DNA of 64,000 bases from Actinokineospora alba (GTDB taxonomy: Bacteria > Actinomycetota > Actinomycetes > Mycobacteriales > Pseudonocardiaceae). The notes beneath the pieces were generated by a model. The model was not told the origin of the DNA, did not search any database, and saw nothing but the letters and a program-made list of their open reading frames with translations. Positions 52,007-60,875 of the stretch are shown here, one piece after another. Positions within the stretch are counted from its first letter, which is position 1. Each line of letters starts with the position of its first letter. The stretch is from positions 3,224,001 through 3,288,000 of the forward strand of contig NZ_SNXU01000001.1 of assembly GCF_004362515.1 (NCBI RefSeq). Direction: 5' to 3'. Both the position numbers and the translations under genes were made by a program.

Positions 52007-52490
52007 TTACCGGTCGGCGTACGCGGTCGCGAGCTGTCCGACGAACGTGGCGAAGGGCATGTCGAGGTCGCCATGGAGCGCACCGGCGACCGGATCGGCG
52101 TTGTCGGCGAGGATCTCGACGATCAGGGAGGCGTAGTCGGCGCCGATCAGTCCGACGCCACCCCACAAGACGTTGGGCCCCAACGGGAGCAGCGCCATGC
52201 CGACGGTGGGGGCCGCGATCGCGCCCGCCGCCCAGCTCATGCCGGAGATGCCCGCGTGGGCGCCCTGGAGTCCCGGTGGCGCCAGGGCCGCCACGATCGT
52301 CGGCAGCGAACCGACAATGAGGATCTCCCCGGCGGTCCAGATCGCCACTGTCCACGCGAGCCCGATGCCGTCGCCGACGAAGGCGGTGATGCGAATCCCG
52401 CCGCGGCCACAAGGCTTCCGGCCGCGATCAGCGGGACCGCGAAATCGCGGATGTCCGTGCCGCGGTCGAAGAAGCGGGCTACGAACTCGC
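52007..52490 (-). pseudogene. Decayed MFS transporter, 3' part
   Basis: The readable C-terminal part (TVAIWTAGEILIVGSLPTIV, APPGLQGAHAGISGMSWAAG) matches the last helices of MFS drug-efflux proteins. Upstream codons (FFDRGTDIRDFAVPLIAAGSL) continue in another frame, with the shift near 52382-52400, and the N-terminal two thirds are absent. The last ~40 codons are polar and unlike MFS tails, so they may be unrelated sequence. Confidence 0.6.
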
Positions 52491-52492
52491 CG

Positions 52493-52536
52493 CGCCTGCC
52501 GTCAGCGCCGACTGTCGCGGGCGCTGACGGCAGGCG
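52493..52536. terminator. Terminator-like hairpin for rhodanese gene
   Basis: Perfect 17-bp stem (52493-52509 / 52520-52536), 10-nt loop, just after the rhodanese stop on the minus strand. Confidence 0.85.
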
Positions 52537-52540
52537 AAGG

Positions 52541-52867
52541 TCAAGCCGACTCGGTGGGCAGGCCCGCCGCCACCCAATCCTCGATGCCGTCGCCGTACTT
52601 GCGGACGTCGGTGTAGCCCAGCGCGGTGAGCCGTTCGGCGACCTGTCCGCTGTTGGGGCAGGCGAAGTTGGAGCAGTAGGTGACGATCGCGGCATCGCGG
52701 TCGGGCAGCACGGTGGACGCCTGTGCGTCGACGTCGGTCAGGACCAGGGCGACGGCGCCGGGCAGGTGTTGCTTGGCGTAGTACTCGCCACCCAGCGCGT
52801 CGACCAGGGTCACGGCGCCCGCGTCGATCGCGGCCTTCAGCTCGTCACGGGTGATGGATGCGGTCAT
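52541..52867 (-). CDS. Rhodanese-like domain protein
   Basis: A 108-residue single rhodanese domain: AVTLVDALGGEYYAKQHLPGA at the start, catalytic Cys65 in YCSNFACPNSG, then GYTDVRKYGDGIEDWVAAGLP. The CxxxxC loop (CSNFAC) is the variant found in sulphur-shuttling rhodaneses near ArsR or TetR repressors. GGAGG 7 nt before ATG 52867. Divergent from the tetR gene and sharing its operator region, so it is probably repressed by that TetR. Confidence 0.88.
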   Translation of the reverse strand: MTASITRDELKAAIDAGAVTLVDALGGEYYAKQHLPGAVALVLTDVDAQASTVLPDRDAAIVTYCSNFACPNSGQVAERLTALGYTDVRKYGDGIEDWVAAGLPTESA

Positions 52868-52886
52868 GTCGCTACCTCCAGCTAAT

Positions 52887-52934
52887 CGGACTATAGTCCG
52901 GATGTGCCTCACGACCTTAACGGACCGCAGTCCG
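52887..52934. promoter_or_regulatory. Paired TetR-type operators with shared divergent -10
   Basis: CGGACTATAGTCCG (52887-52900) is a perfect 14-bp palindrome; CGGACCGCAGTCCG (52921-52934) keeps the same half-sites around a different centre, 34 bp away and inside the tetR coding start. TATAGT within the first palindrome can act as -10 for tetR (6 nt before GTG 52904) and, being palindromic, also for the rhodanese gene. Confidence 0.72.
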
Positions 52935-53524
52935 GTTCGGCAATCCCGGTGGAACTGCTGCGCACGCCGCCGCCCAGGGAGCGCGCGGACGCCGCCCGCA
53001 ACCGGGCCGTCATCCTGGACGCGGCCGCCCGGCTCTTCGCCGAGCACGGCGTCGAAGCGGTGTCCATGGACCAGGTGGCGGCGGCCGCGGGTGTCGGCAA
53101 GGGCACCCTGTTTCGCCGCTTCGGCGACAAGGCCGGACTGGCCGTCGCACTGCTGGACGCGCGCGAGCAGGTGCTCCAGGAAGCGATCCTGAGCGGACCG
53201 GCGCCGCTGGGTCCCGGTGCTCCGGCGGCCGACCGTCTCGCCGCGTTCGCCGACGCGTACCTCGACTACCTGCTCGCGCATCTGCCCCTGGTGCGGATGT
53301 CGGAGACCGCGGCGCCCGGCGCCAGGTACCGGATCGGCGCCTACCGGTTCTGGCACCGGCACGTGACGATCCTGCTCGCCGACACCGCGGACGCGGAAGA
53401 CACCGCCCACGCGCTGCTCGCTTCTCTCGCCGCCGAACACATCGCCGCGCTCCTTCCCGAAATCGGCGAACAACGCATCCGTGCGGGTATCACGCGCCTA
53501 TGGCGGAATGCGCTGATCGGCTAA
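52904..53524 (+). CDS. TetR/AcrR family transcriptional regulator
   Basis: A 206-residue regulator with the TetR HTH at ~32-78 (NRAVILDAAARLFAEHGVEAVSMDQVAAAAGVGKGTLFRRFGDKAGL) and a helical ligand domain. GTG 52904 appears leaderless. Two palindromic sites (52887-52900 and 52921-52934) imply autoregulation and repression of the divergent rhodanese gene. 53525-53785 after it is a lower-GC, non-coding promoter region for the next gene. Confidence 0.88.
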   Translation: MPHDLNGPQSGSAIPVELLRTPPPRERADAARNRAVILDAAARLFAEHGVEAVSMDQVAAAAGVGKGTLFRRFGDKAGLAVALLDAREQVLQEAILSGPAPLGPGAPAADRLAAFADAYLDYLLAHLPLVRMSETAAPGARYRIGAYRFWHRHVTILLADTADAEDTAHALLASLAAEHIAALLPEIGEQRIRAGITRLWRNALIG

Positions 53525-53785
53525 GCAGGTTTCTTGCCGCTTTCGCATTTCCGGCTAAAAATGGCGGAAATTGTCATGACACGACAAGCGTGTTGTGCGG
53601 TTACTAGCAAACACAATGCTTGTCCGCAGACTTGAAGTACCCTACATTTCTTGGCGTACCGCCTGGTACTCAAACCCTGGATGAAACCGCATCAACGGGA
53701 CCGACGGCAGTCGGGGAATTGCTATGCCCCCTATCCCGATAAAAGCGGCGCGCCGAGCTGAATCAGCCACAGGAAAGGGATAATC

Positions 53786-55942
53786 GTGAAACCTGTCCGA
53801 TTGCCTGGGAGAATGATGGCCGCGGGAGTCGCCGCGGTAAGTGTCGCGGGGCTGATCACCGTGGGTCTGGTGGTCGGGGCGGGAAGCAGCTCCGCTGTGC
53901 CGGTCACCCTGACGCAGAACTACGACTGCGTCTTCCCGCTGATCGACAACCAGCCGATCAAGATCGTGGTCAGCTCGGAGATCCCGGCCACCGTGGCGCT
54001 CGGCGAGCCGACCGGGGCGTTCAAGATCAAGGCGCTGTCCATGGTCGGCGCGGACGCCGCCGCGGGCCTCGGCCTGGTCGGCGCCAGGTCGATCGAGGGC
54101 ACGGCCGTGTCCGTCGCCGAGATCGACTCGCCCGAGCTCAAGGCGACGGTGACCGTTCCGGTGGGGATCGCCAAGCAGCCCGTGCCCAGGCCCGCGACCG
54201 ACTTCACCATCGAGGCCATCGGCGAGACACCGTCGCTGAGCTTCACCAAGCCCGGCACGGCGACGGTCAGCGTCAACGACATCGCCATCACGATGATCGC
54301 CCGCAAGCTCGACGGCACGCCCATCGAGCTCCCCGGGTCCGACCCGGTCACCAAGGCGTTCAAGGCCGACTGCACGCTGAATGCGGGCGAGCCGACCAAG
54401 CTCGCCACCATCACCATCACCGACGAACAGTGGACGGGCGATCCGCCGCCGCCGCCGGTCACCCACACCCCGGTTCCGCGCCCACCGGGTGAGCCCGCGA
54501 GGCTGAGCCAGACCTACGACTGCGTGTTCCCGATGCTGGGCCATCAGCCGATCGTCGTGGACATCACCGCCGACATCCCGGCCGAGATCCCGGCCGGCCA
54601 GGACTCCGGCGAGTTCCGGATCGAAGCCGACGCCACCGTGCCCGCGTCCTCGACGCTGGGGATGAACATGTTGGGCGCCACCACGATCGAAGGCGCCGCG
54701 GTGTCCGGCAGCGAGATCAGCGCGCCGGGCTTCACCCTGCCGGTGAAGGTGCCGATCACCATCGCGAAGCAGTCGATCCCGGCGTCCGGGGAGTTCAAGA
54801 TCCGCGCCAACGGTGTGACCCCGTCGCTGTCGTTCGATCAGCCGGGCGCGGGCGACATCAAGGTCAAGAGCATGAAGATGACCATGACGCCCAAGAAGGC
54901 CGACGGCACCCCGACGGCTCTGGGGACCTTCGAGGCGGCGTGTGGCCTGTACTCGGGCGAACCCACCGTCCTGACCACGTTCAGGGTCACCGGCGAGCCG
55001 TCCACCACCACACCGGTTCCGACCAGCACCACGCCACCGCCGGTCACGACCACGACCACGGAACCCCCGGTCACGACGACGACGGAGCCCCCGGTCACGA
55101 CCACCACCGAACCTCCGGTCACCACGACTGAGCCTCCGGTCACGACGACCACGACGGAACCGCCGGTCACCACGACGACGGAACCGCCGGTGACGACAAC
55201 AACCGAGCCCCCGGTCACGACGACCACGACGGAACCGCCGGTCACCACCACGGAACCTCCGGTCACGACGACGACCACGGAACCTCCGGTCACCACGACA
55301 GAGCCTCCGGTCACGACCACGACCACCGAGCCTCCAGTCACCACCACGACCACGGAACCCCCGGTCACCACGACGACCACGGCGTCGCCGACCACGAGCA
55401 CAACCGTGCCGACGACCACGACCGCGCCGAACAACCCGATCGAGGTCCGTTATCGACTGCGCGGCAGCACCACCGTCGCGAAGCTGCAGGCGCCCGTGCG
55501 CCTCACCGGTGGCCTGGACGCCAAGTTCGACCCGGCCACCAGTGCGTTCAAGGCCGACCTGAGGCTCAACAAGTCGTCGATCAGGTTCGACCTGTTCGGC
55601 TTCCTGCCGGTGTCGGCGTCCCTCGACTTCCAACCGCAGGGTGACACCACAGGCACCTTCACCGACGGTGTCGTGCGGTCCAACTCCAAGGTCAAGATCG
55701 GCGTTGCGAACCTCCGACTGTTCGGTATGCCGATCTCGCGGACGACCGGTGGCTTCCTGTCCAGCACACCGGCGGACATCAGCCTCACGTCCGCACCTGG
55801 TTTCGACCCGGTGAAGGGCGGAACGCTCAGCGGCACCTACACCATTCCGCTGTTCGCGGGCAGCCCGCAGTTCGCGCCCACCGTCAACGCGCTGGTCGCG
55901 GGCCCGGGCAACACCGTGAGCATCACCCTGAACAAGAAGTAG
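53786..55942 (+). CDS. Secreted two-module DUF6801-like protein with Thr/Pro linker
   Basis: A 718-residue exported protein. Signal peptide ~1-37. Two DUF6801-like modules at ~42-215 (TQNYDCVFPLIDNQPIKI) and ~240-405 (SQTYDCVFPMLGHQPIVV). Then a ~140-residue Thr/Pro/Glu/Val linker (TTTTEPPVTT repeats), which may be glycosylated, and a C-terminal beta-rich module at ~550-718 (KFDPATSAFKADLRLNKS) shared with the protein at 20173-21633. No sortase motif. Likely a cell-surface or secreted structural/adhesin-like protein; function unknown. AAGGGA 5 nt before GTG 53786. Confidence 0.82.
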   Translation: MKPVRLPGRMMAAGVAAVSVAGLITVGLVVGAGSSSAVPVTLTQNYDCVFPLIDNQPIKIVVSSEIPATVALGEPTGAFKIKALSMVGADAAAGLGLVGARSIEGTAVSVAEIDSPELKATVTVPVGIAKQPVPRPATDFTIEAIGETPSLSFTKPGTATVSVNDIAITMIARKLDGTPIELPGSDPVTKAFKADCTLNAGEPTKLATITITDEQWTGDPPPPPVTHTPVPRPPGEPARLSQTYDCVFPMLGHQPIVVDITADIPAEIPAGQDSGEFRIEADATVPASSTLGMNMLGATTIEGAAVSGSEISAPGFTLPVKVPITIAKQSIPASGEFKIRANGVTPSLSFDQPGAGDIKVKSMKMTMTPKKADGTPTALGTFEAACGLYSGEPTVLTTFRVTGEPSTTTPVPTSTTPPPVTTTTTEPPVTTTTEPPVTTTTEPPVTTTEPPVTTTTTEPPVTTTTEPPVTTTTEPPVTTTTTEPPVTTTEPPVTTTTTEPPVTTTEPPVTTTTTEPPVTTTTTEPPVTTTTTASPTTSTTVPTTTTAPNNPIEVRYRLRGSTTVAKLQAPVRLTGGLDAKFDPATSAFKADLRLNKSSIRFDLFGFLPVSASLDFQPQGDTTGTFTDGVVRSNSKVKIGVANLRLFGMPISRTTGGFLSSTPADISLTSAPGFDPVKGGTLSGTYTIPLFAGSPQFAPTVNALVAGPGNTVSITLNKK
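55010..55400 (+). repeat. Coding low-complexity repeat (Thr/Pro-rich linker)
   Basis: Irregular repeats of ~15-30 bp encode TTTTEPPVTT-type units inside the DUF6801-like gene. Codon choice varies between units (acg/acc, ccg/ccc/cct), so it is not a recent perfect expansion. Length variation between strains is expected. Confidence 0.85.
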
Positions 55943-55955
55943 CCATTCGGAAATG

Positions 55956-55996
55956 CCGAACCGCGGGAAGGCTCCCTGAGCCTCCCGCGGTTTTCG
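55956..55996. terminator. Bidirectional terminator-like hairpin
   Basis: 15-bp stem with a single bulged A (AACCGCGGG... / ...CCCGCGGTT) between convergent genes ending at 55942 and 56008. Confidence 0.75.
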
Positions 55997-56007
55997 GTCA
56001 GCGCGGA

Positions 56008-56451
56008 CTAAACCTGCCACTCACCGGCGATCATCAGGTCCCGGCCCGCGATCTCGTTGGCCTCGCGCCAGCACTGGATCAGTTCCGGGCGGACGCGGAA
56101 GTACGGGTAGTCGCGCTGCTTTCGGGGATCGAAGCCGGTTTTCGCGGCGAACTCGTCGGCGACGTCGGTGGTGATCCCGTCCGCGACCGACGCCGATCCC
56201 TCGATGAGCACCACGTCGCGGGTCGGGCCGATCGTGAGGCGGATCCGCCCGACGGCGCGGAGGTTCCGCGCCGTCGGGTTGGTGGCCGCGGTGGAGATCA
56301 GGAGCGTGTCGCCGTCCCAGAGGAACGACAGGGGGACCAGGTACGGCGTGCCCGCGGGGCCCGCGGTGGCCACCCAGGCGTCGACGTCGTGGTCGAGCCG
56401 GTGCAGGGTGTCCTGCTTGCGCTGCTCGGGCGGTCGGGGCGGGGCTGTCAT
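56008..56451 (-). CDS. PPOX-class (pyridoxamine 5'-phosphate oxidase-like) flavin/F420-binding protein
   Basis: A 147-residue split-barrel protein: DAWVATAGPAGTPYLVPLSFLWDGDTLLISTA at the start, RIRLTIGPTRDVVLIEGSA in the middle. This fold binds FMN or F420 and reduces various substrates; actinobacterial members with this pattern are often F420-dependent (family knowledge). ATG 56451 overlaps the stop of the DUF1801 gene (TGATG), so translation is coupled. Last of a three-gene operon. Confidence 0.85.
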   Translation of the reverse strand: MTAPPRPPEQRKQDTLHRLDHDVDAWVATAGPAGTPYLVPLSFLWDGDTLLISTAATNPTARNLRAVGRIRLTIGPTRDVVLIEGSASVADGITTDVADEFAAKTGFDPRKQRDYPYFRVRPELIQCWREANEIAGRDLMIAGEWQV

Positions 56452-56894
56452 CAGCTCGCCGCCTGCTTGACGAGCGCGCTGATCCGCTTCTCGTCGGCGG
56501 GGGTCAGCGCCGTCAGTGCGAAGGAGGTCGGCCACATCGCGCCGTCGTCGAGCGTCGCCTGGTCGCTGAAGCCGAGCGTCGCGTACCTCGCCTTGAACTT
56601 CTCCGCGCTCTGGAAGAAGCAGACGACCTTGCCGTCCTTGGCGTATGCGGGCATCCCGTACCAGAGCTTCGGCGCCAGGTCGGGCGCGCTGGATCGGACG
56701 ATGGCGTGGATCCGCTCGGCCATCGCGCGATCCGGTTCCGACATCTCGGCGATCTTCGCGAGGACGTCCGGCTCCAGGTCGGCCTTGGCTCCGCGCCGCG
56801 CGGCCTTCTTCAGTTCCTGGCCGTGCTCCTTCATCGCGGCGAGTTCCTCGTCGCTGAACCCGACGCTCTTGGTGGACTTCTTCGTGGCGGTCAT
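56451..56894 (-). CDS. DUF1801 (YdhG-like) protein
   Basis: A 147-residue protein of the DUF1801/YdhG family: GFSDEELAAMKEHGQELK, then MAERIHAIVRSSAPDLAPKLWYGMPAYAKDGKVVCFFQSAEKFKARYATLGF, with the WYGMPAY core. Homologues are called iron chaperone-like, but the role is unproved. It lies 33 nt after the VOC gene and overlaps the PPOX gene by 1 nt. Confidence 0.85.
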   Translation of the reverse strand: MTATKKSTKSVGFSDEELAAMKEHGQELKKAARRGAKADLEPDVLAKIAEMSEPDRAMAERIHAIVRSSAPDLAPKLWYGMPAYAKDGKVVCFFQSAEKFKARYATLGFSDQATLDDGAMWPTSFALTALTPADEKRISALVKQAAS

Positions 56895-56927
56895 GGCAGG
56901 TTTCCTCTCTTGTTCCGCGGGCAGTGG

Positions 56928-57266
56928 TCAGTGGTCCTGGAGCAGGCCGAGAACGTTGCCGTCGGGGTCGGTGAAGGTGGCGACCAGCCGACCGCCGCCG
57001 ACGTCGCGCACGGGGTCCTGCGCGGTGGCGCCCGCGGCGGTCACCTCGGCCAGCTTCGCCTCGATGTCCGGCACGTGCCAGTAGGCCACCGGCGAGGTCA
57101 TGCCCTGCGGCCCACCGCCCGGCACCAGGCCGATGTGCTGGCCATCGGCCTCGAAGCCGACGTAGTACGACTCGTCCACCTGCGGTTCCGTGCCGAGCAG
57201 GGCGGTGTAGACGGCCTTCGCGGCTGCCAGGTCGGAGACGGGGTGCAGGACGGTCTTGACGGACAT
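56928..57266 (-). CDS. VOC family protein
   Basis: A 112-residue VOC/glyoxalase-fold protein: TVLHPVSDLAAAKAVYTALLGTEPQVD, YYVGFEADGQHIGLVPGG, and FTDPDGNVLGLLQ at the end. AAGGAG 5 nt before ATG 57266. First gene of the operon VOC-DUF1801-PPOX, a trio often seen together in actinobacteria. Divergent from the LAL regulator at 57394, which may control it. Confidence 0.87.
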   Translation of the reverse strand: MSVKTVLHPVSDLAAAKAVYTALLGTEPQVDESYYVGFEADGQHIGLVPGGGPQGMTSPVAYWHVPDIEAKLAEVTAAGATAQDPVRDVGGGRLVATFTDPDGNVLGLLQDH

Positions 57267-57393
57267 GGTCACTCCTTGGATCTGATCGGTCGTGGCCGGT
57301 GATGACCACGGCATAAGCCTCTCCCGGATGCGGCAGGACCACATCCGTGCAGACCACGGAGAACACCACTGAGTCCACACTGGATGCGGCAGG

Positions 57394-60261
57394 ATGGGCC
57401 CCGTGGTGGCTCAGGCGGGGATATCTACGAGGGAAGCCGAGGTGCTGTCCCTGCTGGGGGAGCACCTCAGCAACGCGGAGATCGGCGCGCGGCTGTTCAT
57501 CTCCGTGCGCACCGTCGAGACCCATGTGTCGTCGCTGCTGCGCAAGCTCGGCGCCCCGGACCGGCGGGCGCTCGCGCAGCTCGCCACCGAGTGGAGTCGG
57601 GCCGCGCGCGGCGGCAAGGTCGCGTCCGGGCTGCCCGCGTCGGTGACGGCGTTCGTCGGCCGTGAGCGGGAGCGGGCGGCACTGGCCGAGGCGGTCACCG
57701 CGCACCGGCAGGTGAGCGCGGTCGGCCCCGGCGGCGTCGGCAAGACCCGGCTGGCGCTCGCGGTGGCGGCGCGGGCGGCGGGCGAGTTCGCCGACGGCGT
57801 GTGGTTCGTCGACCTTGTCCCGGTCACCGATCCGGCGATGGTCGGCGCGGCGGTGGCCGCCGCGGTCGGCATCGGCGAGCACCAGGGCCGCGGCATGGAC
57901 GAGTCGGTGATCGCCGCGCTGGCGGACCGGCACGCGCTGCTGGTCCTGGACAACTGTGAGCACGTGCGGGACGGCGTGGCGCCGTTCCTGGAGCGGCTGC
58001 TCGCGGGCTGCCCTCGGCTGACCGTGCTGGCCACCAGCCGGGCCCGGCTGATGGTGCCGTTCGAACGCGTCCACCCCATCCCGCCGCTGTCGCTGACCGG
58101 CGACGGCGAGTCGGACGCGGTCGCGCTGTTCCTCGACCGGGCCGCCGCGGTGGGCTGGCCGGTGGCGCCGGAGCAGCGTGACCAGGCCGCTGAGATCTGC
58201 CGTGGGCTCGACGGTGTGGCGCTGGCGATCGAGCTGGCGGCCGCCCGGTTGCCCACGCTCGGCCTCGACGGCCTCGCCGCCACCCTGTCCGACCAGCTGC
58301 GGCTGCTCAGCGGCGGTGCCCGGGCCGCCGACCGGCACCAGTCGGTGCGGGCCATGCTCGACTGGAGCCACGACCTGCTGGAACCGGCCGACCGGACGCT
58401 GCTGCGCCGCATCGCCTGCTTCGTCGCCCCGTTCACGGTCGACGCCGCCGTCGGGGTGGCGGGGTTCGCGCCGCTAGAGCCTGCCGAGGTGGTCGACGGT
58501 CTGGCCCGGCTCACCGAACACAGCCTGCTGGCGGCGGTCCCGTCCGTGGGCGGAACCCGTTACCGCACACTGGAAACCATCCGCCAGTACGGTGTGGAGC
58601 AGCTGTCCGGCGCGGACGAACTCGGCGAGGTCCGCTCCCGCCACCTGCGCTGGTGCTCGACGACCGCCACCGAGCTGACGCGTGACCCGGCACCGGGCGC
58701 GGGGGCGTGGCGAGCCAGGTTCGACGCGGCCGCCGACGACCTGCGGGCCGCTCTCGGCTGGGCGGCCGCGGAACCCGATCACCGACCCGACGCGTGCGGC
58801 CTGGCGCTCGCCCTGGCTTCCCTGGCCTTCACCCGGAATCTGATCGGCGAGGCCCAGCAGCGCTACGAACAGGCGGCATCGCTCGCCGCAGACGCGGACG
58901 TCGCCGCGACCGCCCTGCGGTCCGCCGCGGCGGTGGCGGGCTGCCGAATGCGGGGTGACGACATGTACCGGCTCTTCCGCGCCGCCGCGGACACCGCCCG
59001 CGGCGCCAGGGACAGCGCGCACGCCGCCGGGGACGCCGCGCACGCCGCCGGGGACGCCGCCCGCGGCACCCGGGACACGGCCGGGGCCGCCCGCGACCTG
59101 GCCACGGCCGCGGCCACGACCTACCGCTTCTCCGGCACGTTCACCCAGCCGCCACCGCCGGGCGAGGCCGCGGCGCTGCTGATCGAGGCCCGCGAGCTGG
59201 CGGGCGACGAGCCCGCCGCCCAAGCCGCGATCGCCCTGGCCGAGTGCGGCGTGCTCACGGACAGCCCCCAACTGGCTGTGCCGCAAGCGATTGCGCACGC
59301 CGAGCGGGCCGTCGACCTGGCGCACCGGACCGGCGACCCGCTGGCCGAGAGCGCGGCTCTCGACGCGCTCACCGCCGCCCAGTGCTGGGCGGGCGACACC
59401 TTCGCCACCGCCGCCACGACCCGACGGCGGGTCGAGCTGCTCGCCTCGGCGCCCGCGACCCCGGCCAGCGCGCACGAGCGGGTGAACGCGCTGTCCGAGG
59501 CGGCCGAGACCTGCATCGGAGTGGGCGACATCGAGGGCGCCCGCCGGTGGGGCGAGCAGCTTCGCGACCTGCCGCTGCTGGCCGAACGGGGCGACTTCGC
59601 CACGTCCCGCCTGCTCGTCGCCGACGCGCTGGCGGGCAACGTCGACGACGTGCTCGCGGGCAGCAGGCGATTCCTCGACGCGTGGGAGCGCTCCGGCAGC
59701 CTGCACGCGCCCACCCTCGCCATGGCGGCCGCCGCGGTGGCGATGGTCCACGCCCTGCGCGGCGACGACGAGTCACGAGACCAGTGGCTGGCCATCGTCG
59801 ACGAACTCGGTGTGGCACAAGAACACAAGGCGGGCCACAGCGCGGTGTTCGACGCCATTGTGCTGCTCCACCACGGTCAGGCCGGGCAGGCGCTGGCGAG
59901 GATGGTGGGCGAACCCGAGGAACTGGACGAATGGTCCGTCTGGGTGTGGCGGCACTGGCACCTGGCGCTGCGGGCTGAGGCGGCGGCACTGGCCGGGAGC
60001 CCCGAGGCACGCGACTACCTCGCCGCGGCCCGAAAGACCGTGGCGGGCAACCCCATCGCGGACGCTCTCCTGGAACGCGCCGAGGCCCTGCTCGACGACG
60101 ACCAGCCCCGGACGCTCGCCGCCGCCGCGGCGTTCGAAGCGGCAGGCTGCCGCTACCAGTGGGCGCGCACGCTGGTCGTTGCCGGAGGCGACCACGCCAC
60201 GACCGGCGCGACAGTCCTGGCCGACCTCGGCTTGGCCCCGATGGCGACCCCTCACACCTGA
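57394..60261 (+). CDS. LuxR-type regulator with N-terminal HTH and NB-ARC-like ATPase
   Basis: A 955-residue regulator with reversed layout: LuxR HTH first (residues ~9-68: ISTREAEVLSLLGEHLSNAEIGARLFISVRTVETHVSSLLRKLG), then an AfsR/NB-ARC-type ATPase (Walker A GPGGVGKTRL ~111-120, Walker B ALLVLDNCEHV, GLPL-like GVALAIELAAARL) and a long TPR-like C-terminus. At ~530-565 an Ala/Asp/Arg-rich insert carries tandem AHAAGDA copies. ATG 57394 lies in a GGATGCGGCAGGA motif that also occurs at 57326. The last 10 nt overlap the convergent VOC gene. Likely controls the divergent VOC operon (inference). Confidence 0.85.
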   Translation: MGPVVAQAGISTREAEVLSLLGEHLSNAEIGARLFISVRTVETHVSSLLRKLGAPDRRALAQLATEWSRAARGGKVASGLPASVTAFVGRERERAALAEAVTAHRQVSAVGPGGVGKTRLALAVAARAAGEFADGVWFVDLVPVTDPAMVGAAVAAAVGIGEHQGRGMDESVIAALADRHALLVLDNCEHVRDGVAPFLERLLAGCPRLTVLATSRARLMVPFERVHPIPPLSLTGDGESDAVALFLDRAAAVGWPVAPEQRDQAAEICRGLDGVALAIELAAARLPTLGLDGLAATLSDQLRLLSGGARAADRHQSVRAMLDWSHDLLEPADRTLLRRIACFVAPFTVDAAVGVAGFAPLEPAEVVDGLARLTEHSLLAAVPSVGGTRYRTLETIRQYGVEQLSGADELGEVRSRHLRWCSTTATELTRDPAPGAGAWRARFDAAADDLRAALGWAAAEPDHRPDACGLALALASLAFTRNLIGEAQQRYEQAASLAADADVAATALRSAAAVAGCRMRGDDMYRLFRAAADTARGARDSAHAAGDAAHAAGDAARGTRDTAGAARDLATAAATTYRFSGTFTQPPPPGEAAALLIEARELAGDEPAAQAAIALAECGVLTDSPQLAVPQAIAHAERAVDLAHRTGDPLAESAALDALTAAQCWAGDTFATAATTRRRVELLASAPATPASAHERVNALSEAAETCIGVGDIEGARRWGEQLRDLPLLAERGDFATSRLLVADALAGNVDDVLAGSRRFLDAWERSGSLHAPTLAMAAAAVAMVHALRGDDESRDQWLAIVDELGVAQEHKAGHSAVFDAIVLLHHGQAGQALARMVGEPEELDEWSVWVWRHWHLALRAEAAALAGSPEARDYLAAARKTVAGNPIADALLERAEALLDDDQPRTLAAAAAFEAAGCRYQWARTLVVAGGDHATTGATVLADLGLAPMATPHT

Positions 60262-60875
60262 GCGGTGCGGGCTGCCTCCCAGGTGAACCCGTCGGGGTCG
60301 GCGAAGGGTTCGGTATCGCCGCCGAGGATGAGGCGGTGTGATCCCGTGCCGTCGGGGGAGACGCCCGCGTCCTTGGCGAGGGCGCGGCGGCCGTAGAGGG
60401 CCAGCTTGACCGGGCTCGACGGGGTGGCGAACTCGACGTACTTGCGGCCGAAGCTCTTCGCCACCACGAGGCCGCGGTCGACGTAGAACCGCTTGCTGGC
60501 GGCCATATCCTCGACTCCCAGCAGCAGCACCATGTCGTCGATCTTCCGGGTGTCCGGGCCGGTGTCCTTCTTCGCCGACGTCGCGACCTTCCAGATCGTC
60601 CCGTCGGGCGCCTGGATGACGCCGCCGTAGCCCCAGAACGACTTGGCGACGGGCTTCAGCGGGGTGGCGCCCGCGTCGATGGCGGCGCCGATGAAGCTCT
60701 TGACGGTGGCCGGTTGGGACACCATGAGGGAGAGGGTGAAGCCGCGGAAGCCGGTCGTCGGCGCCTGCGAGGCCCGCAGGCGCACCTGGGTGTCCAAACC
60801 GAACGCGGCGGTGTAGAAGTCGTTGGCGGCCTGGGGGTCGGCCACTTCGAGTGTCACGGAGTCGATGGAAGTCAT
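60252..60875 (-). CDS. Two-domain VOC/glyoxalase family protein
   Basis: A 207-residue protein with two VOC modules (SIDSVTLEVADPQAANDFYTAAFGL at ~3-110; DDMVLLLGVEDMAASKRFYVDRGL at ~112-200, ending DPDGFTWEAA). No ribosome site: -10-like TAGCGT lies exactly 7 nt before ATG 60875, as in other leaderless genes here. Convergent with the LAL gene. Substrate unknown. Confidence 0.86.
   Translation of the reverse strand: MTSIDSVTLEVADPQAANDFYTAAFGLDTQVRLRASQAPTTGFRGFTLSLMVSQPATVKSFIGAAIDAGATPLKPVAKSFWGYGGVIQAPDGTIWKVATSAKKDTGPDTRKIDDMVLLLGVEDMAASKRFYVDRGLVVAKSFGRKYVEFATPSSPVKLALYGRRALAKDAGVSPDGTGSHRLILGGDTEPFADPDGFTWEAARTAQV

Noticed and set aside
55010..55400. Regular repeats resembling a CRISPR array
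   Set aside because: Repeats are irregular, without unique spacers, and stay in frame as a Thr/Pro linker of a secreted protein.
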